64,000 bases of DNA from contig NZ_QXGR01000010.1 of assembly GCF_003604195.1 (NCBI RefSeq), positions 1 through 64,000 on the forward strand, written 5' to 3'. The stretch is from Simplicispira lacusdiani. GTDB taxonomy: Bacteria > Pseudomonadota > Gammaproteobacteria > Burkholderiales > Burkholderiaceae_C. Position numbers and translations under genes: made by a program. Each line of letters begins with the position of its first letter. Position 1 is the first letter of the stretch. This document shows, one piece after another, positions 17,872 through 27,159 of this stretch. A model generated the notes under the pieces. That model made no database searches, had not been told where the DNA came from, and saw nothing but the letters and a program-made list of their open reading frames with translations.

Positions 17872-18397
17872 ACAGCAGCGGTCCGGGGACCGCAAGCAGC
17901 CCGTGGGGCGCCGTGGCATCCTGGCGGCTTCGGCGGCCCTGGCCTTGACGGCATGGACGGGCCCCTTGATGGCGCAGACGGGCAGGAAGCTGCGTGTCAC
18001 CATCAATTCCGTCGTGCCTTTCGACGAAACCACCTGGGCCCGGCTGGTGGACAAGGGGCCCCGGCCGGCGGCCTACATCTTCACGACCACTTTCTGCCCC
18101 AACTGCCCGGACGCCTTCGAGAAGCTGCGCACCTTCGTGATGGACGCGCACCGGCCGGTGGAGCTGGTGGTGGTGCTGATGGATGTGGAGGGGGTGAAGG
18201 CCGTGGAGCATGCGCGCCACTATGTGGGCGCCACGCGGCTCTACGCCTTCCATGGCTTCGAACCCGCCATCCGCCAAAGCGTGGACCCGAAATGGCCCAA
18301 TGTCACGCCCTACGTCGTGCTGCTCGGGCGCGACGGCTCGGTGCAGCGCAGCATCGGCGTGCCGGAACCGGCGATGCTGAAGCAATGGCTGCCCTGA
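17855..18397 (+). CDS. Thioredoxin-like periplasmic protein, CPNC motif
   Basis: 180 residues. The N-terminus has a twin-arginine-like GRRGILAASAALALTAW followed by LMAQTG, so export by Tat or Sec is likely. The mature part shows a thioredoxin-like FTTTFCPNCPDAFEKLRTF (CPNC at about 79-82) and a TPYVVLLGRDG strand, but is short and diverged. It overlaps the Asp-box gene by 17 bases. It could reduce copper or protein thiols, or pass copper to a partner protein; a redox-inactive structural role cannot be excluded. Confidence 0.75.
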   Translation: MTSSSRQQRSGDRKQPVGRRGILAASAALALTAWTGPLMAQTGRKLRVTINSVVPFDETTWARLVDKGPRPAAYIFTTTFCPNCPDAFEKLRTFVMDAHRPVELVVVLMDVEGVKAVEHARHYVGATRLYAFHGFEPAIRQSVDPKWPNVTPYVVLLGRDGSVQRSIGVPEPAMLKQWLP

Positions 18398-18532
18398 TGG
18401 ACGGCGGCAGGGAAGCCGAGCGGCGTACACAAGTATGGTCGCCAGGCTTGCCGGCGCGATGTAGAGTGGTGTAGCGGATTGGCGGGGTGGCCCGCCAGGG
18501 CCTGCGTCATGCCAAATTGCCAAGGAGTCCCC

Positions 18533-18748
18533 ATGTTTCCTGAATTTCGCGATCTGATTACGCAACTCAAGACCACCGACCGCCATTTCCTGCGCTTGTT
18601 CGACCAGCACAATACGCTGGACCAGAAGATCAAGAACCTGGAAGCCAGCATCTCCCCGGCGACCCACGAGGAGATCGAGACGCTGAAAAAGGAAAAGCTG
18701 TACCTCAAGGATCAGCTCTACACCATCCTCAAGGGCGCATCCGCCTGA
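18533..18748 (+). CDS. YdcH family protein (DUF465)
   Basis: 71 residues, helical and charged: MFPEFRDLITQLKTTDRHFLRLFDQHNTLDQKIKNLE and a second helix EEIETLKKEKLYLKDQLYTIL, the usual two-helix coiled-coil shape of the family. The function of YdcH-type proteins is unknown. The start is fixed by AAGGAG five bases before the ATG. The 135 bases between the thioredoxin-like gene and this one contain no other gene that I can see. Confidence 0.88.
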   Translation: MFPEFRDLITQLKTTDRHFLRLFDQHNTLDQKIKNLEASISPATHEEIETLKKEKLYLKDQLYTILKGASA

Positions 18749-18780
18749 GGCGCGCGGGCCACGCGGGCCCGCCCATCGGC

Positions 18781-19344
18781 TCACAGGCCGGAATGTGGCG
18801 CCTCGGCCATGGCCTTGCGGCGCGGCACCATGCTGGCGTCGAGCAGGGTTTCGATCCGGGCAAAGATCTCGAAACGTGAAAACGGCTTCTTCATGAAGTC
18901 GTCGGCCCCGATGCGGTTGGCGTAGAACTGCTCGGTGGCATGCTCGTTGCCGCTGATCATGATCACCGGGATGTGCTGGCTGGCCGGGTTCTTGCGGATC
19001 AGGCGCAACGCGTTGAAGCCGTTCATGCCGGGCAGGATGATGTCCAGGAACACCAGGTCGGGAGGGTCCAGTTCGATCAGCGCCAGGCCTTGCTCGGCAT
19101 CCAGCGCCTCCTGGGTGTTGTAGCCCGCCGAGCGCAGGGTCTTGCGCAGCGCCGCGACCACCGTGGGAGAGTCGTCGATGATCAAGGCCTTGAGGCCCTT
19201 GCGGGCGTCCTTGCGCGGGCGCTTGCGGCGTTCCAAGGTGCCAGCCGACTCGGGGCCTTCCACTGCGAGCGGGGCAGGAGCGGTGGTCTTGGGTGGGGGC
19301 GTCGTCTTGCGCGCACCGCCCCAGAGCCGGTCAAAGATGCTCAT
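18781..19344 (-). CDS. Response regulator, single receiver domain
   Basis: 187 residues. An N-terminal ~50-residue Pro/Lys-rich extension comes before a receiver domain with the acid pair D57-D58 (ALIIDDSPTVV), phospho-acceptor D101 (LVFLDIILPG), the conserved Ser in MISGNEH and the Lys in KKPFSRF. There is no output domain, so it acts by protein contact, like PilH, PilG or CheY. It lies 126 bases downstream of the CBS gene in the same direction and might be cotranscribed. Its kinase is not identifiable from the neighbourhood. Confidence 0.85.
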   Translation of the reverse strand: MSIFDRLWGGARKTTPPPKTTAPAPLAVEGPESAGTLERRKRPRKDARKGLKALIIDDSPTVVAALRKTLRSAGYNTQEALDAEQGLALIELDPPDLVFLDIILPGMNGFNALRLIRKNPASQHIPVIMISGNEHATEQFYANRIGADDFMKKPFSRFEIFARIETLLDASMVPRRKAMAEAPHSGL

Positions 19345-19470
19345 GGTGCTGTTTTTCTTGCAGGGTGGTCCAATCCAGGGGTGCCAGTATCCCAGATACG
19401 CTGGCCTCTGGATTGTCCGGCGTCAGTCGAGGCGCGGAAGCAACGCCGGGCATGCGGCGCTGCCCGGGCG

Positions 19471-19911
19471 TCAGCCCAGGGCGTCGTTCACCTGATCGTT
19501 GAACTCCGCCAGGCTCACGGCGTCCCCGATTTCGCGGGGCAGCGCGTCGCGCACTGAAAACACGCCGAGGATCTTGCCGGCCGCGGAAACGATGGGAAGG
19601 TGCCGGAAACCGCGCTCGATCATGATGAGAACGGCCTCGGACACCTTCATGTCGGGCGCCACGCAATGCGGGTTGGGCGTCATCACCTCGGACACCCGCG
19701 TGGTCTGCGGGTCCTGCGCCTTGGCGAGCACGCGCGTCATCAGGTCGCGTTCCGTGAGGATGCCAAGCAGGGTGCCGGGCGTGTCGAGGATGAGCACGCT
19801 GCCGCAGTTGGCGCGCGTCATCACGCAGGCCGCCTCCCACACGCTGGACTGCGGGCCCAGGCTCAGCACATGGCGCCGGGAGAGGGACTGGAAGACAGTG
19901 CGTTCGGCCAT
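19471..19911 (-). CDS. CBS-domain protein
   Basis: 146 residues from the ATG at 19911, placed by GAGGAG six bases upstream. Two CBS motifs form one Bateman module: residues ~10-70 (SSVWEAACVMTRANCGSVLIL ... GILTERDLMTRVL) and ~78-140 (SEVMTPNPHCVAPDMKVSEAVLIMIERGFRHLPIV). Such modules bind adenine nucleotides or S-adenosyl compounds and act as energy sensors. The gene lies 22 bases after the 2-oxoacid:ferredoxin oxidoreductase beta subunit, so it may regulate that enzyme. Confidence 0.9.
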   Translation of the reverse strand: MAERTVFQSLSRRHVLSLGPQSSVWEAACVMTRANCGSVLILDTPGTLLGILTERDLMTRVLAKAQDPQTTRVSEVMTPNPHCVAPDMKVSEAVLIMIERGFRHLPIVSAAGKILGVFSVRDALPREIGDAVSLAEFNDQVNDALG

Positions 19912-19933
19912 GGAATGCTCCTCGTGCAAATGC

Positions 19934-20989
19934 TCAGCGCAGGGATGCGTTGATCTTCTCCAGGATCTGCGAGCCTGGACACAGTTGCTCGGCGCCGAGC
20001 GCGTTGAGCGGTGTGTCGCTGGTGTTGAGCGCCAGGTGCAGGTCGGTGGCCACCGGGTCGATGTAGAGCAGGCCGGTCACCACCTCGCCGCGTGCCTGGT
20101 GCAGGTTCATGTAGCTCAGCGCGGCGTGGCGGTCGGTCGGATCGTAGTCGGTGTGGAGCTTGCGCAGGCGCAGCAGGCTGCCGTCGTGCTGCTGCACCTC
20201 GACCACTTCCCCGGGGGCGTACTGCGTGGTGATTTCGCCGTGTTGCGGGAGGAAATCAATGCGGCTCACGGCCTCGTTGTGCTGGCGCACGTAGTCGTAG
20301 CTCTTGGTGCTGCCGGCATGGTTGTTGAAGGTCACGCAGGGGCTGATGACATCGATGAAGGCCGCGCCGCCATGCCCCAGCGCACCCTTGATGAGCGGCA
20401 CGAGCTGTTCCTTGTCGCCCGAGAAGCTGCGTGCCACGTAGGTGGCGCCGAGCTGCAGCGCCAGGCCCACCAGGTCCACCGGGCTGTCGTTGTTGACGAC
20501 ACCCTTCTTGCTGCGCGAGCCCTGGTCCGCCGTGGCCGAGAACTGGCCCTTGGTGAGACCGTAGACGCCGTTGTTCTCGACGATGTAAGCCATGTTCACG
20601 CCACGCCGCATGGCATTGGCGAACTGGCCCAGACCGATGGAGGCCGAGTCGCCGTCGCCCGACACGCCCAGGTAGAGCAGGTCGCGGTTGGCCAGGTTGG
20701 CGCCGGTCAGCACCGAGGGCATGCGCCCGTGCACGGTGTTGAAACCGTGCGAGGCGCCGAGGAAGTAGTCCGGCGTCTTGGAGCTGCAGCCGATGCCCGA
20801 GAGCTTGGCCACGCGGTGCGGCTCGATGTCGAGTTCCCAGCAGGCCTGGATGATGGCCGCCGAGATGGAGTCGTGCCCGCAGCCAGCGCACAGGGTGGAG
20901 ATGCGGCCCTCGTAGTCGCGCCGCGTGTAGCCGACCTTGTTCAGGGTCAGCGAGGGGTGGTGCAGCCGGGGTTTGGCCAGGTAGGTCAT
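19934..20989 (-). CDS. 2-oxoacid:ferredoxin oxidoreductase, beta subunit
   Basis: 351 residues. It is the thiamine-diphosphate-binding subunit: STLCAGCGHDSISAAII near the N-terminus, the KLSGIGCSSKTPDYF segment and the ThDP/Mg signature LGVSGDGDSASIGLGQFANAM ... IVENNGVYGLTKGQFS (GDG at about residues 122-124). With the alpha subunit it oxidises a 2-oxoacid (2-oxoglutarate or pyruvate type) to acyl-CoA and reduces a ferredoxin. AAGGAGG lies 4 bases before its ATG, which overlaps the alpha stop (ATGA). The residues do not let me fix the 2-oxoacid. Confidence 0.9.
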   Translation of the reverse strand: MTYLAKPRLHHPSLTLNKVGYTRRDYEGRISTLCAGCGHDSISAAIIQACWELDIEPHRVAKLSGIGCSSKTPDYFLGASHGFNTVHGRMPSVLTGANLANRDLLYLGVSGDGDSASIGLGQFANAMRRGVNMAYIVENNGVYGLTKGQFSATADQGSRSKKGVVNNDSPVDLVGLALQLGATYVARSFSGDKEQLVPLIKGALGHGGAAFIDVISPCVTFNNHAGSTKSYDYVRQHNEAVSRIDFLPQHGEITTQYAPGEVVEVQQHDGSLLRLRKLHTDYDPTDRHAALSYMNLHQARGEVVTGLLYIDPVATDLHLALNTSDTPLNALGAEQLCPGSQILEKINASLR

Positions 20990-22818
20990 GCGGCCTCCTT
21001 GAGCGTTGCGCGGGCGCCTTGCAGGTGGGTCTGGATCGCCTGGGTGATGAAACGCGCCGTGATGGGCGTGCCGTCGTAGTGCAGCACCTTGACCAGGCGC
21101 GCGGGATCGACCTGCAGTTCGTTGACCAGCATGGCATGCATCTGGCCGTCCCGGTTCTGCTCGACCACGAACACCTGTTCGTGCGCGGCGATGAAGCTGT
21201 CCACCACCTCGGGGAAGGGAAAGGCACGCAGGCGCATCGCATCGAGGTCGACGCCGCTGGCCGTGAGCACGTCCAGTGCCTCCTGCATGGCCGGGCTGGT
21301 GGAACCGAAGTAGATCACGCCCAGCGGCGTGGGCCGCGCCGCGCCGCGCAGCACCGGCTGTGGCACCAAGTTGGCCGCCGTGCGGAACTTGGCGCACAGG
21401 CGCTCCATGTTGTAGATGTAGTCCGGCCCGCGCTCGGAGTAGCGGGCGTAGGGATCGCGCGTGGTGCCGCGCGTGAAGAAGCTGCCCTTGGTGGGGTGCG
21501 TGCCCGGATAGGTGCGCCAGGGGATGCCGTCGCCGTCCACGTCCTTGTAGCGGCCAAAATCCTTGCCGGCTTCCAGTTCCTCGGCGGTCATGACCTTGCC
21601 CCGGTCGTACTGGCGCGCGTCGTCCCAGGCGAAGGGGCGGCACAGGCGCTGGTTCATGCCGATGTCGAGGTCGGTCATCACGAAGATGGGCGTCTGCAGC
21701 CGGTCCGCCAGATCCAGCGCGGCGGCCGCGTGCTCGAAGCACTCGTGCGGATCTTCGGGAAACAGCAGCACATGCTTGGTGTCGCCGTGCGAAGCGTAGG
21801 CGCAGCTGAGCAGGTCGGATTGCTGCGTGCGCGTGGGCATGCCCGTGGACGGGCCGCCGCGCTGCACGTTGATGAGGGTGACCGGAATCTCGGCGAAGTA
21901 GGCCAGGCCGATGAATTCGGTCATCAGCGAGATGCCGGGTCCCGAGGTGGCCGTGAAGGCGCGCGCGCCGTTCCAGCCCGCGCCCACCACCATGCCGATG
22001 GAGGCCAGCTCGTCCTCGGCCTGCACGATGGCGAAATTGCCGCGACCGGTTTCGGGGTCCACGCGGTACTTGTCGCAGTATTTCTGGAACGCCTCGGGGA
22101 TCGATGACGATGGTGTGATCGGGTACCAGGCCGCCACGGTGGCGCCGCCGTACACGCAGCCCAGCGCGGCAGCGCTGTTGCCGTCGGTGAAGATGCGGTC
22201 GCCCACCTGGTCGGCGCGCCGCACGCGGATGCCCAGGGGCGCCTGCAGGTGCTCGCGGGCGTAGTCGCGCCCCAGGTGCAGCGCGCGCACGTTGGAATCG
22301 AGCAGCATCTCCTTGCCCCGGTACTGCTCGGCGAAGAGCTTTTCGAACACTTCGGCCTCCACGTCGAGCAGCACCGACAGCGCGCCCACGTAGATGATGT
22401 TCTTGAACAGCTGGCGCTGGCGCGGCTCGGCGTAGGTGTTGTTGCTGATCTCGGTCAGCGGCATGCCGATGACCTCGATGTCCTGGCGGAACTTCGCGGC
22501 CGGGATGGGGCGTGTGCTGTCGTAGAACAGGTAGCCGCCCGGCGTGATCTCGGCCACGTCGGCGTCCCAGGTTTGCGGGTTCATGGCCACCATCATGTCC
22601 ACGCCGCCGCGCCGCCCGAGATAGCCCTTCTCGCACACCCGGGCCTCGTACCAGGTGGGCATGCCCTGGATGTTGCTGGGGAAGATGTTGCGCGGACTCA
22701 CGGGCACGCCCATGCGCAGGATGGCCTTGGCGAACAGCTCGTTGGCCGAGGCCGATCCCGAACCATTGACGTTGGCGAACTTGATGACAAAGTCGTTGAT
22801 GGCTTCGATGCGCTTCAT
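20986..22818 (-). CDS. 2-oxoacid:ferredoxin oxidoreductase, fused gamma-alpha subunit
   Basis: 610 residues. The N-terminal ~190 residues are the gamma domain (FANVNGSGSASANELFAKAILRMGV ... GGVDMMVAMNPQTWD), followed by the pyrimidine-binding alpha domain (GNSAAALGCVYGGATVAAWYPITPSSSIPEAF ... ATSGPGISLMTEFIGLAYFAEIPV) and a C-terminal transketolase-C-like part. Such fusions are typical of 2-oxoglutarate:ferredoxin oxidoreductase-like enzymes (KorA). Start and stop overlap the neighbours by four bases on each side (ATGA), so translation is coupled with the oxidoreductase and the beta subunit. Confidence 0.9.
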   Translation of the reverse strand: MKRIEAINDFVIKFANVNGSGSASANELFAKAILRMGVPVSPRNIFPSNIQGMPTWYEARVCEKGYLGRRGGVDMMVAMNPQTWDADVAEITPGGYLFYDSTRPIPAAKFRQDIEVIGMPLTEISNNTYAEPRQRQLFKNIIYVGALSVLLDVEAEVFEKLFAEQYRGKEMLLDSNVRALHLGRDYAREHLQAPLGIRVRRADQVGDRIFTDGNSAAALGCVYGGATVAAWYPITPSSSIPEAFQKYCDKYRVDPETGRGNFAIVQAEDELASIGMVVGAGWNGARAFTATSGPGISLMTEFIGLAYFAEIPVTLINVQRGGPSTGMPTRTQQSDLLSCAYASHGDTKHVLLFPEDPHECFEHAAAALDLADRLQTPIFVMTDLDIGMNQRLCRPFAWDDARQYDRGKVMTAEELEAGKDFGRYKDVDGDGIPWRTYPGTHPTKGSFFTRGTTRDPYARYSERGPDYIYNMERLCAKFRTAANLVPQPVLRGAARPTPLGVIYFGSTSPAMQEALDVLTASGVDLDAMRLRAFPFPEVVDSFIAAHEQVFVVEQNRDGQMHAMLVNELQVDPARLVKVLHYDGTPITARFITQAIQTHLQGARATLKEAA

Positions 22819-24659
22819 GCGGCCTCCAGCGTGCGTCGGGTTGCGGTGGCATCGCGGCAGCCTGGTCCTGCCTGCGTGGTGTCGAGGCGGAACTTCTGCA
22901 TGTCCCAGGCGCCGGTAGGGCAGCGCTCGGCGCACAGGCCGCAGTGCAGGCAGACGTCCTCGTCCTTGACCATCACGCGCCCGGTCTTGAGCGGCGCCGA
23001 CACCAGCAGGTCTTGCGCGGGGTTGCGCGCGGGCGCCCTCAGCCGGCCGCGCAGGTCGTCCTCTTCGCCATTGCTGGTGAAGGTGATGCTGTCCATGGGG
23101 CAGATGTCGGCGCAGGCGTCGCATTCGATGCAGGTGGCGCGGTTGAAAACCGTTTGCACATCGCAGTTCAGACAGCGGCTGGCTTCCTTGAAGGCGGTGG
23201 CGGCATCGAAGCCCAGTTCGACCTCGACACGGATGCTGGCCAGCGCCACCTCGGCCCGGGCCCACGGTACCTTGAAGCGGGCGTCATTGGAGACGTCGTT
23301 GTCGTAGCTCCACTCGTGGATGCCCATCTTGGTGGAGAGCAGATGGGTGCGCGGCGCGGGGCGCTGGCGAACATCCTCGCCGTGCAGGAAACGGTCGATC
23401 GAGACCGCGGCCTCGTGTCCCTGGGCGACGGCCGTGATGATGTTCTTGGGGCCGTAGGCCGCGTCGCCGCCGAAGAACACCCGGGGCAGCGTGGACTGGA
23501 ACGTGCCTTCGGTCAGTTGCGGCAGGCCCCAGCGGTCGAAGGCGATACCCAGGTCGGGCTCGATCCAGGGAAAGGCATTTTCCTGGCCCACGGCGATCAG
23601 CACCACGTCGCAGGGCACGCGCACATCGGGTTCGCCCGTGGGTACCAGGTGGCGGCGTCCCTGGGCGTCGTACTCGGCGCGCACGACCTCGAAGCTCATG
23701 CCCGTGAGCTGGCCGTTGTCGTGCTCGAAGGCCTTGGGCACATGGAAGTTCAGAATCGGGATGCCCTCGTGCAGGGTGTCCTCCTTTTCCCAGGGCGAAG
23801 CCTTCATCTCCTCGAAGCCGCTGCGCACGATGACCTTGACGTCGGTGCCACCCAGGCGGCGCGCCGAGCGGCAGCAGTCCATGGCGGTGTTGCCGCCGCC
23901 GAGCACGATGACGCGCGGCGCGATGCGCGTGACATGGCCGAAGGACACCGAGGCCAGCCAGTCGATGCCGATGTGGATGTTGTCCTGGATCTCGCGCCGC
24001 CCCGGGATGTCGAGGTCGCGCCCGCGCGGCGCGCCGCTGCCCACGAACACGGCGTCGTAGCCCTGTGCGAGCAGGTCGCGCAGCGAGTCCACGCGCTGGC
24101 CTCCCTGGAACCGCACGCCCAGGTCGAGGATGTAGCCGGTCTCTTCGTCGATCACCGATTCGGGCAGGCGAAAGCGCGGAATCTGGCTGCGGATGAAGCC
24201 ACCCGCCTTGGCCTCGCCATCGAACACCGTGACCTCGTAGCCTTGTGGTACCAGGTCGCGCGCCACGGTCAGGGACGCAGGGCCGGCGCCCACGCAGGCC
24301 ACGCGCTTGCCGTTGGGCGGCGCGATGCTGGGCATGCGCTCCTTCACGCCGGACTTGTGGTCCGCCGCCACGCGCTTCAAGCGGCAGATGGCCACGGGTT
24401 CGGGTTGGGCTCCATTGCTTTCCTCGACTCGGCCACGCCGACAGGCGGGCTCGCAGGGGCGGTCGCAGGTGCGTCCGAGGACGCCGGGAAACACGTTGGA
24501 GACCCAGTTGACCATATAGGCGTCGTCGTAACGGCCCTGGCCGATCAGCCGGATGTACTCCGGTACCGGGGTGTGCGCGGGACAGGCCCACTGGCAGTCG
24601 ACGACTTTGTGAAAGTAGTCCGGGTGGGCGGTGTGGGTAGGCTGCAAGGCAATCTCCAT
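22815..24659 (-). CDS. GltD-like FAD/NAD(P) oxidoreductase with ferredoxin domain
   Basis: 614 residues. The N-terminal Fe-S helical domain (DCQWACPAHTPVPEYIRLI, CDRPCEPACRRG) is as in glutamate synthase small subunit. Two Rossmann sites follow (VACVGAGPASLTVARDL for FAD, VIVLGGGNTAMDCCRSARRLG for NAD(P)H). At the C-terminus are two 4Fe-4S motifs, CIECDACADICP and CLHCGLCAERCP. I read it as the NAD(P)H:ferredoxin electron-transfer partner of the two oxidoreductase subunits that follow by overlap, not as true GltD (no gltB here). The start at 24659 is chosen by alignment to the family N-terminus; the ribosome-binding site is weak. Confidence 0.87.
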   Translation of the reverse strand: MEIALQPTHTAHPDYFHKVVDCQWACPAHTPVPEYIRLIGQGRYDDAYMVNWVSNVFPGVLGRTCDRPCEPACRRGRVEESNGAQPEPVAICRLKRVAADHKSGVKERMPSIAPPNGKRVACVGAGPASLTVARDLVPQGYEVTVFDGEAKAGGFIRSQIPRFRLPESVIDEETGYILDLGVRFQGGQRVDSLRDLLAQGYDAVFVGSGAPRGRDLDIPGRREIQDNIHIGIDWLASVSFGHVTRIAPRVIVLGGGNTAMDCCRSARRLGGTDVKVIVRSGFEEMKASPWEKEDTLHEGIPILNFHVPKAFEHDNGQLTGMSFEVVRAEYDAQGRRHLVPTGEPDVRVPCDVVLIAVGQENAFPWIEPDLGIAFDRWGLPQLTEGTFQSTLPRVFFGGDAAYGPKNIITAVAQGHEAAVSIDRFLHGEDVRQRPAPRTHLLSTKMGIHEWSYDNDVSNDARFKVPWARAEVALASIRVEVELGFDAATAFKEASRCLNCDVQTVFNRATCIECDACADICPMDSITFTSNGEEDDLRGRLRAPARNPAQDLLVSAPLKTGRVMVKDEDVCLHCGLCAERCPTGAWDMQKFRLDTTQAGPGCRDATATRRTLEAA

Positions 24660-24909
24660 GTCCACGGGCCTGCGGCCACGATGGCGCAGGACGCCACAGT
24701 CTATGGGGGGTGGATCGGCGCTGGCTCTCGGGTGAATCCCTCGGGTCCACCCTTTGTGCGCGGGACCTTGATACGGATCAGTGAATCCGCCGCGCAGGGG
24801 CAGCAAAGCTGCCGGGCGGTGCGGCGTGCTCGACATGACGCGGGCGTATCATGTTTCGCATCAACCGCACGAGTGGATGCGCTCGCATCCACCAAGGAGG
24901 GACCGTGCC

Positions 24910-27159
24910 ATGCTGAACCAGTGCCGGGCTTGGAGGGGGGTGTTCGCCGTCCGCGAGGCGTGGCGTGCCGTCGGGCTGTGCCTGCTGGCGCTGTGGCTGA
25001 GCGCTCCAGCCTGGGGCGCGGAGAAGGTGCGGGTGGGGGTGTACCAGAACAGCCCCAAGGTGAGCATGTCCGCGTCGGGCAAGGCCGAAGGCATCTTCAT
25101 CGATCTGATCGAGGGCATCGCCGCCAGCGAAGGATGGGAGATCGAGTATGTCGCGGGCACCTGGACCGAGGGCCTGGAGCGGCTGGGCCGGGGCGAGATC
25201 GACCTGATGCCCGATGTGGCCCGCAACCAGGAGCGCGAGGCCCTCTACGCCTTCCACCAGGAACCCGTGCTGTCGAGCTGGAACCAGGTCTATGCCCGCC
25301 GTGGATCCGGCGTGCGGTCGATGCTGGACCTGGAGGGCAAGCGCGTGGCCGTGCTCGCGGGGTCGGTCCAGGAGCGCCAGTTCGAGCAAATGGCTTCCAG
25401 CTTCAGCCTGGTGGTGGAATGGATGCCGCTGCCGGACTTCGATGCCGCCTTCGCCGCGGTGGAGCAGGGGCATGCCGATGCCGTGGTGACCAACCGCTTC
25501 TTCGGCGTGCGCAACGCGCTCCGGTATGGCCTGGAGGACACGGCCATCATCTTCAGCCCCTCCAAACTGTATTTCGCCGCGCCCCTCGGGGGGCGGCAGG
25601 ATCTGCTCCAGGCGATCGACCGGCGGCTCATCGCCTTCAAGAAGGACTCCAACTCCCTCTATTACAAGTCCCTGCGGCGCTGGTCCGTGGACGAGGTGCG
25701 TGCCGCGACGCCGGGCTGGCTGCTGCCGGTCGTGGCGGCGTTCATGGCGGCGTTGATGGCGGCTGTGGCCGGCGTGCTGCTGCTGCGCCGCCAGGTGGCG
25801 CTGCGCACGGCGGAGCTGCGCCAGCGCAACCAGGAGATGCAGACCATCAACGATATCCTGCGGGCCATTGGGGGGCGCCGGGACCTCGATGGCGTGCTGC
25901 AGGAGGCCACGCGCGGCGCGATGGCGCTGTCCGGCTTCGATGGCGGTGTGCTCTGCCTGCGCGACGCGTCGCGGGGCTCTTTGCGGGTGGGCGCGCGGCT
26001 GCATGCGCTGCCACTGGTGGACCATTTTGACGACGGCATGCCCTTGTGCGATGCGGGCTGCCCGGCCATGCTGGACGTGGTGGGGAATGACAAACGCCAT
26101 GCCCTGCTGAGTGCCGACGATCCAGGCGCGCACACGGCCTGCGGCAATGTGCGCGACCCCAGCGTGCGCTGGAACGCCTATTTCGCGCTGCAGGTGCAGG
26201 AACGGACCCTGGGGGTGCTGTGCCTGTTCTCGCGCCAGGCCGATCCGCCGCAATCAGAGGTTCTCAAGCTGGTGGAGGACCTGTGCGGTCCGGTGGCCCT
26301 GGCGGTCGAGAACGCCCATCTCTACCAGCAGGCGCAGGAGCACGCGCAGGAGCTGGAACGGCGGGTGGAAGACCGGACCCATGCGCTGGCGCAGGCCATG
26401 CACCGCGCCGAGGACGCGGACCGCATCAAGTCGGCATTCCTGGCCACCATGAGCCATGAGCTGCGCACGCCGCTCAACTCCATCATCGGGTTCACCGGCA
26501 TCCTGCTGCAGGGGCTGGCGGGGCCGCTGAACCCCGAGCAGGGCAAGCAACTGGGCATGGTGCGCGACAGCGCGCGCCATTTGCTGGCGCTGATCAATGA
26601 TGTGCTCGACATCTCCAAGATCGAGGCGGGTGAGCTGCGCGTGGGTTGTGCGCCCTTCGATCTCGCGCGCTCGATCCAGAAAGTCGGCGCCCTCATCGCG
26701 CCCCTGGCGGACAAGAAGCATCTGGCCCTGGACATCCAGGTGGCCCCCGGCATCGGCACCATGGCGAGCGACGAGCGCCGGGTCGAGCAGGTGTTGTTGA
26801 ACCTGCTGAGCAATGCGGTCAAGTTCACCGACAGCGGTTCCGTCACGCTGCGGGCCGAGCCGGTGGAGGATTTCCGGCCCGTGGGCGCCCCCGGACCCGT
26901 GGATGCCGTGCGCCTGAGCGTGACGGACACCGGGCCGGGCATCAAGGAGGAAGACATGGCGCTGCTTTTCACACCGTTCCGGCAGATCGATTCGACGCTC
27001 GCGCGCAAGCACGAGGGCACGGGCCTGGGACTGACGATTTGTCAGCGCATGGTGGGCCTCATGGGCGGCAGCATCGAGGCGCGCAGCACCTGGGGGCAAG
27101 GCAGCACGTTCACCGTGACCCTGCCCCTGCAGGCCGTGCCGATGGAGGAAACTGCATGA
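24910..27159 (+). CDS. Hybrid-free sensor histidine kinase with periplasmic binding domain
   Basis: 749 residues. A signal/anchor helix (about 19-37) is followed by a periplasmic SBP_bac_3-type solute-binding domain (about 40-255, [23 protein letters not shown]), a membrane helix (about 269-292), a GAF domain (about 315-465), a coiled coil, the HisKA domain with phospho-acceptor H516 in [14 protein letters not shown], and the HATPase with [15 protein letters not shown] and GTGLGL. It senses a small ligand in the periplasm and phosphorylates a partner. There is no receiver of its own; the next gene, overlapping by ATGA, is a lone receiver. The start is set by AAGGAGG 11 bases upstream. The 250-base gap to the divergent oxidoreductase holds both promoters but nothing else I recognise. 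Confidence 0.9.
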   Translation: MLNQCRAWRGVFAVREAWRAVGLCLLALWLSAPAWGAEKVRVGVYQNSPKVSMSASGKAEGIFIDLIEGIAASEGWEIEYVAGTWTEGLERLGRGEIDLMPDVARNQEREALYAFHQEPVLSSWNQVYARRGSGVRSMLDLEGKRVAVLAGSVQERQFEQMASSFSLVVEWMPLPDFDAAFAAVEQGHADAVVTNRFFGVRNALRYGLEDTAIIFSPSKLYFAAPLGGRQDLLQAIDRRLIAFKKDSNSLYYKSLRRWSVDEVRAATPGWLLPVVAAFMAALMAAVAGVLLLRRQVALRTAELRQRNQEMQTINDILRAIGGRRDLDGVLQEATRGAMALSGFDGGVLCLRDASRGSLRVGARLHALPLVDHFDDGMPLCDAGCPAMLDVVGNDKRHALLSADDPGAHTACGNVRDPSVRWNAYFALQVQERTLGVLCLFSRQADPPQSEVLKLVEDLCGPVALAVENAHLYQQAQEHAQELERRVEDRTHALAQAMHRAEDADRIKSAFLATMSHELRTPLNSIIGFTGILLQGLAGPLNPEQGKQLGMVRDSARHLLALINDVLDISKIEAGELRVGCAPFDLARSIQKVGALIAPLADKKHLALDIQVAPGIGTMASDERRVEQVLLNLLSNAVKFTDSGSVTLRAEPVEDFRPVGAPGPVDAVRLSVTDTGPGIKEEDMALLFTPFRQIDSTLARKHEGTGLGLTICQRMVGLMGGSIEARSTWGQGSTFTVTLPLQAVPMEETA

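Noticed and set aside
18749..18780. Inverted repeat CGGGCC/GGCCCG between the YdcH-like and response regulator genes as a terminator
   Set aside because: The stem is short and there is no T run on either side, so I do not annotate it.
22944..26030. 1028-residue plus-strand frame spanning the end of the Fe-S oxidoreductase gene and the sensor kinase
   Set aside because: It crosses two real genes on opposite strands and has no recognisable domain.
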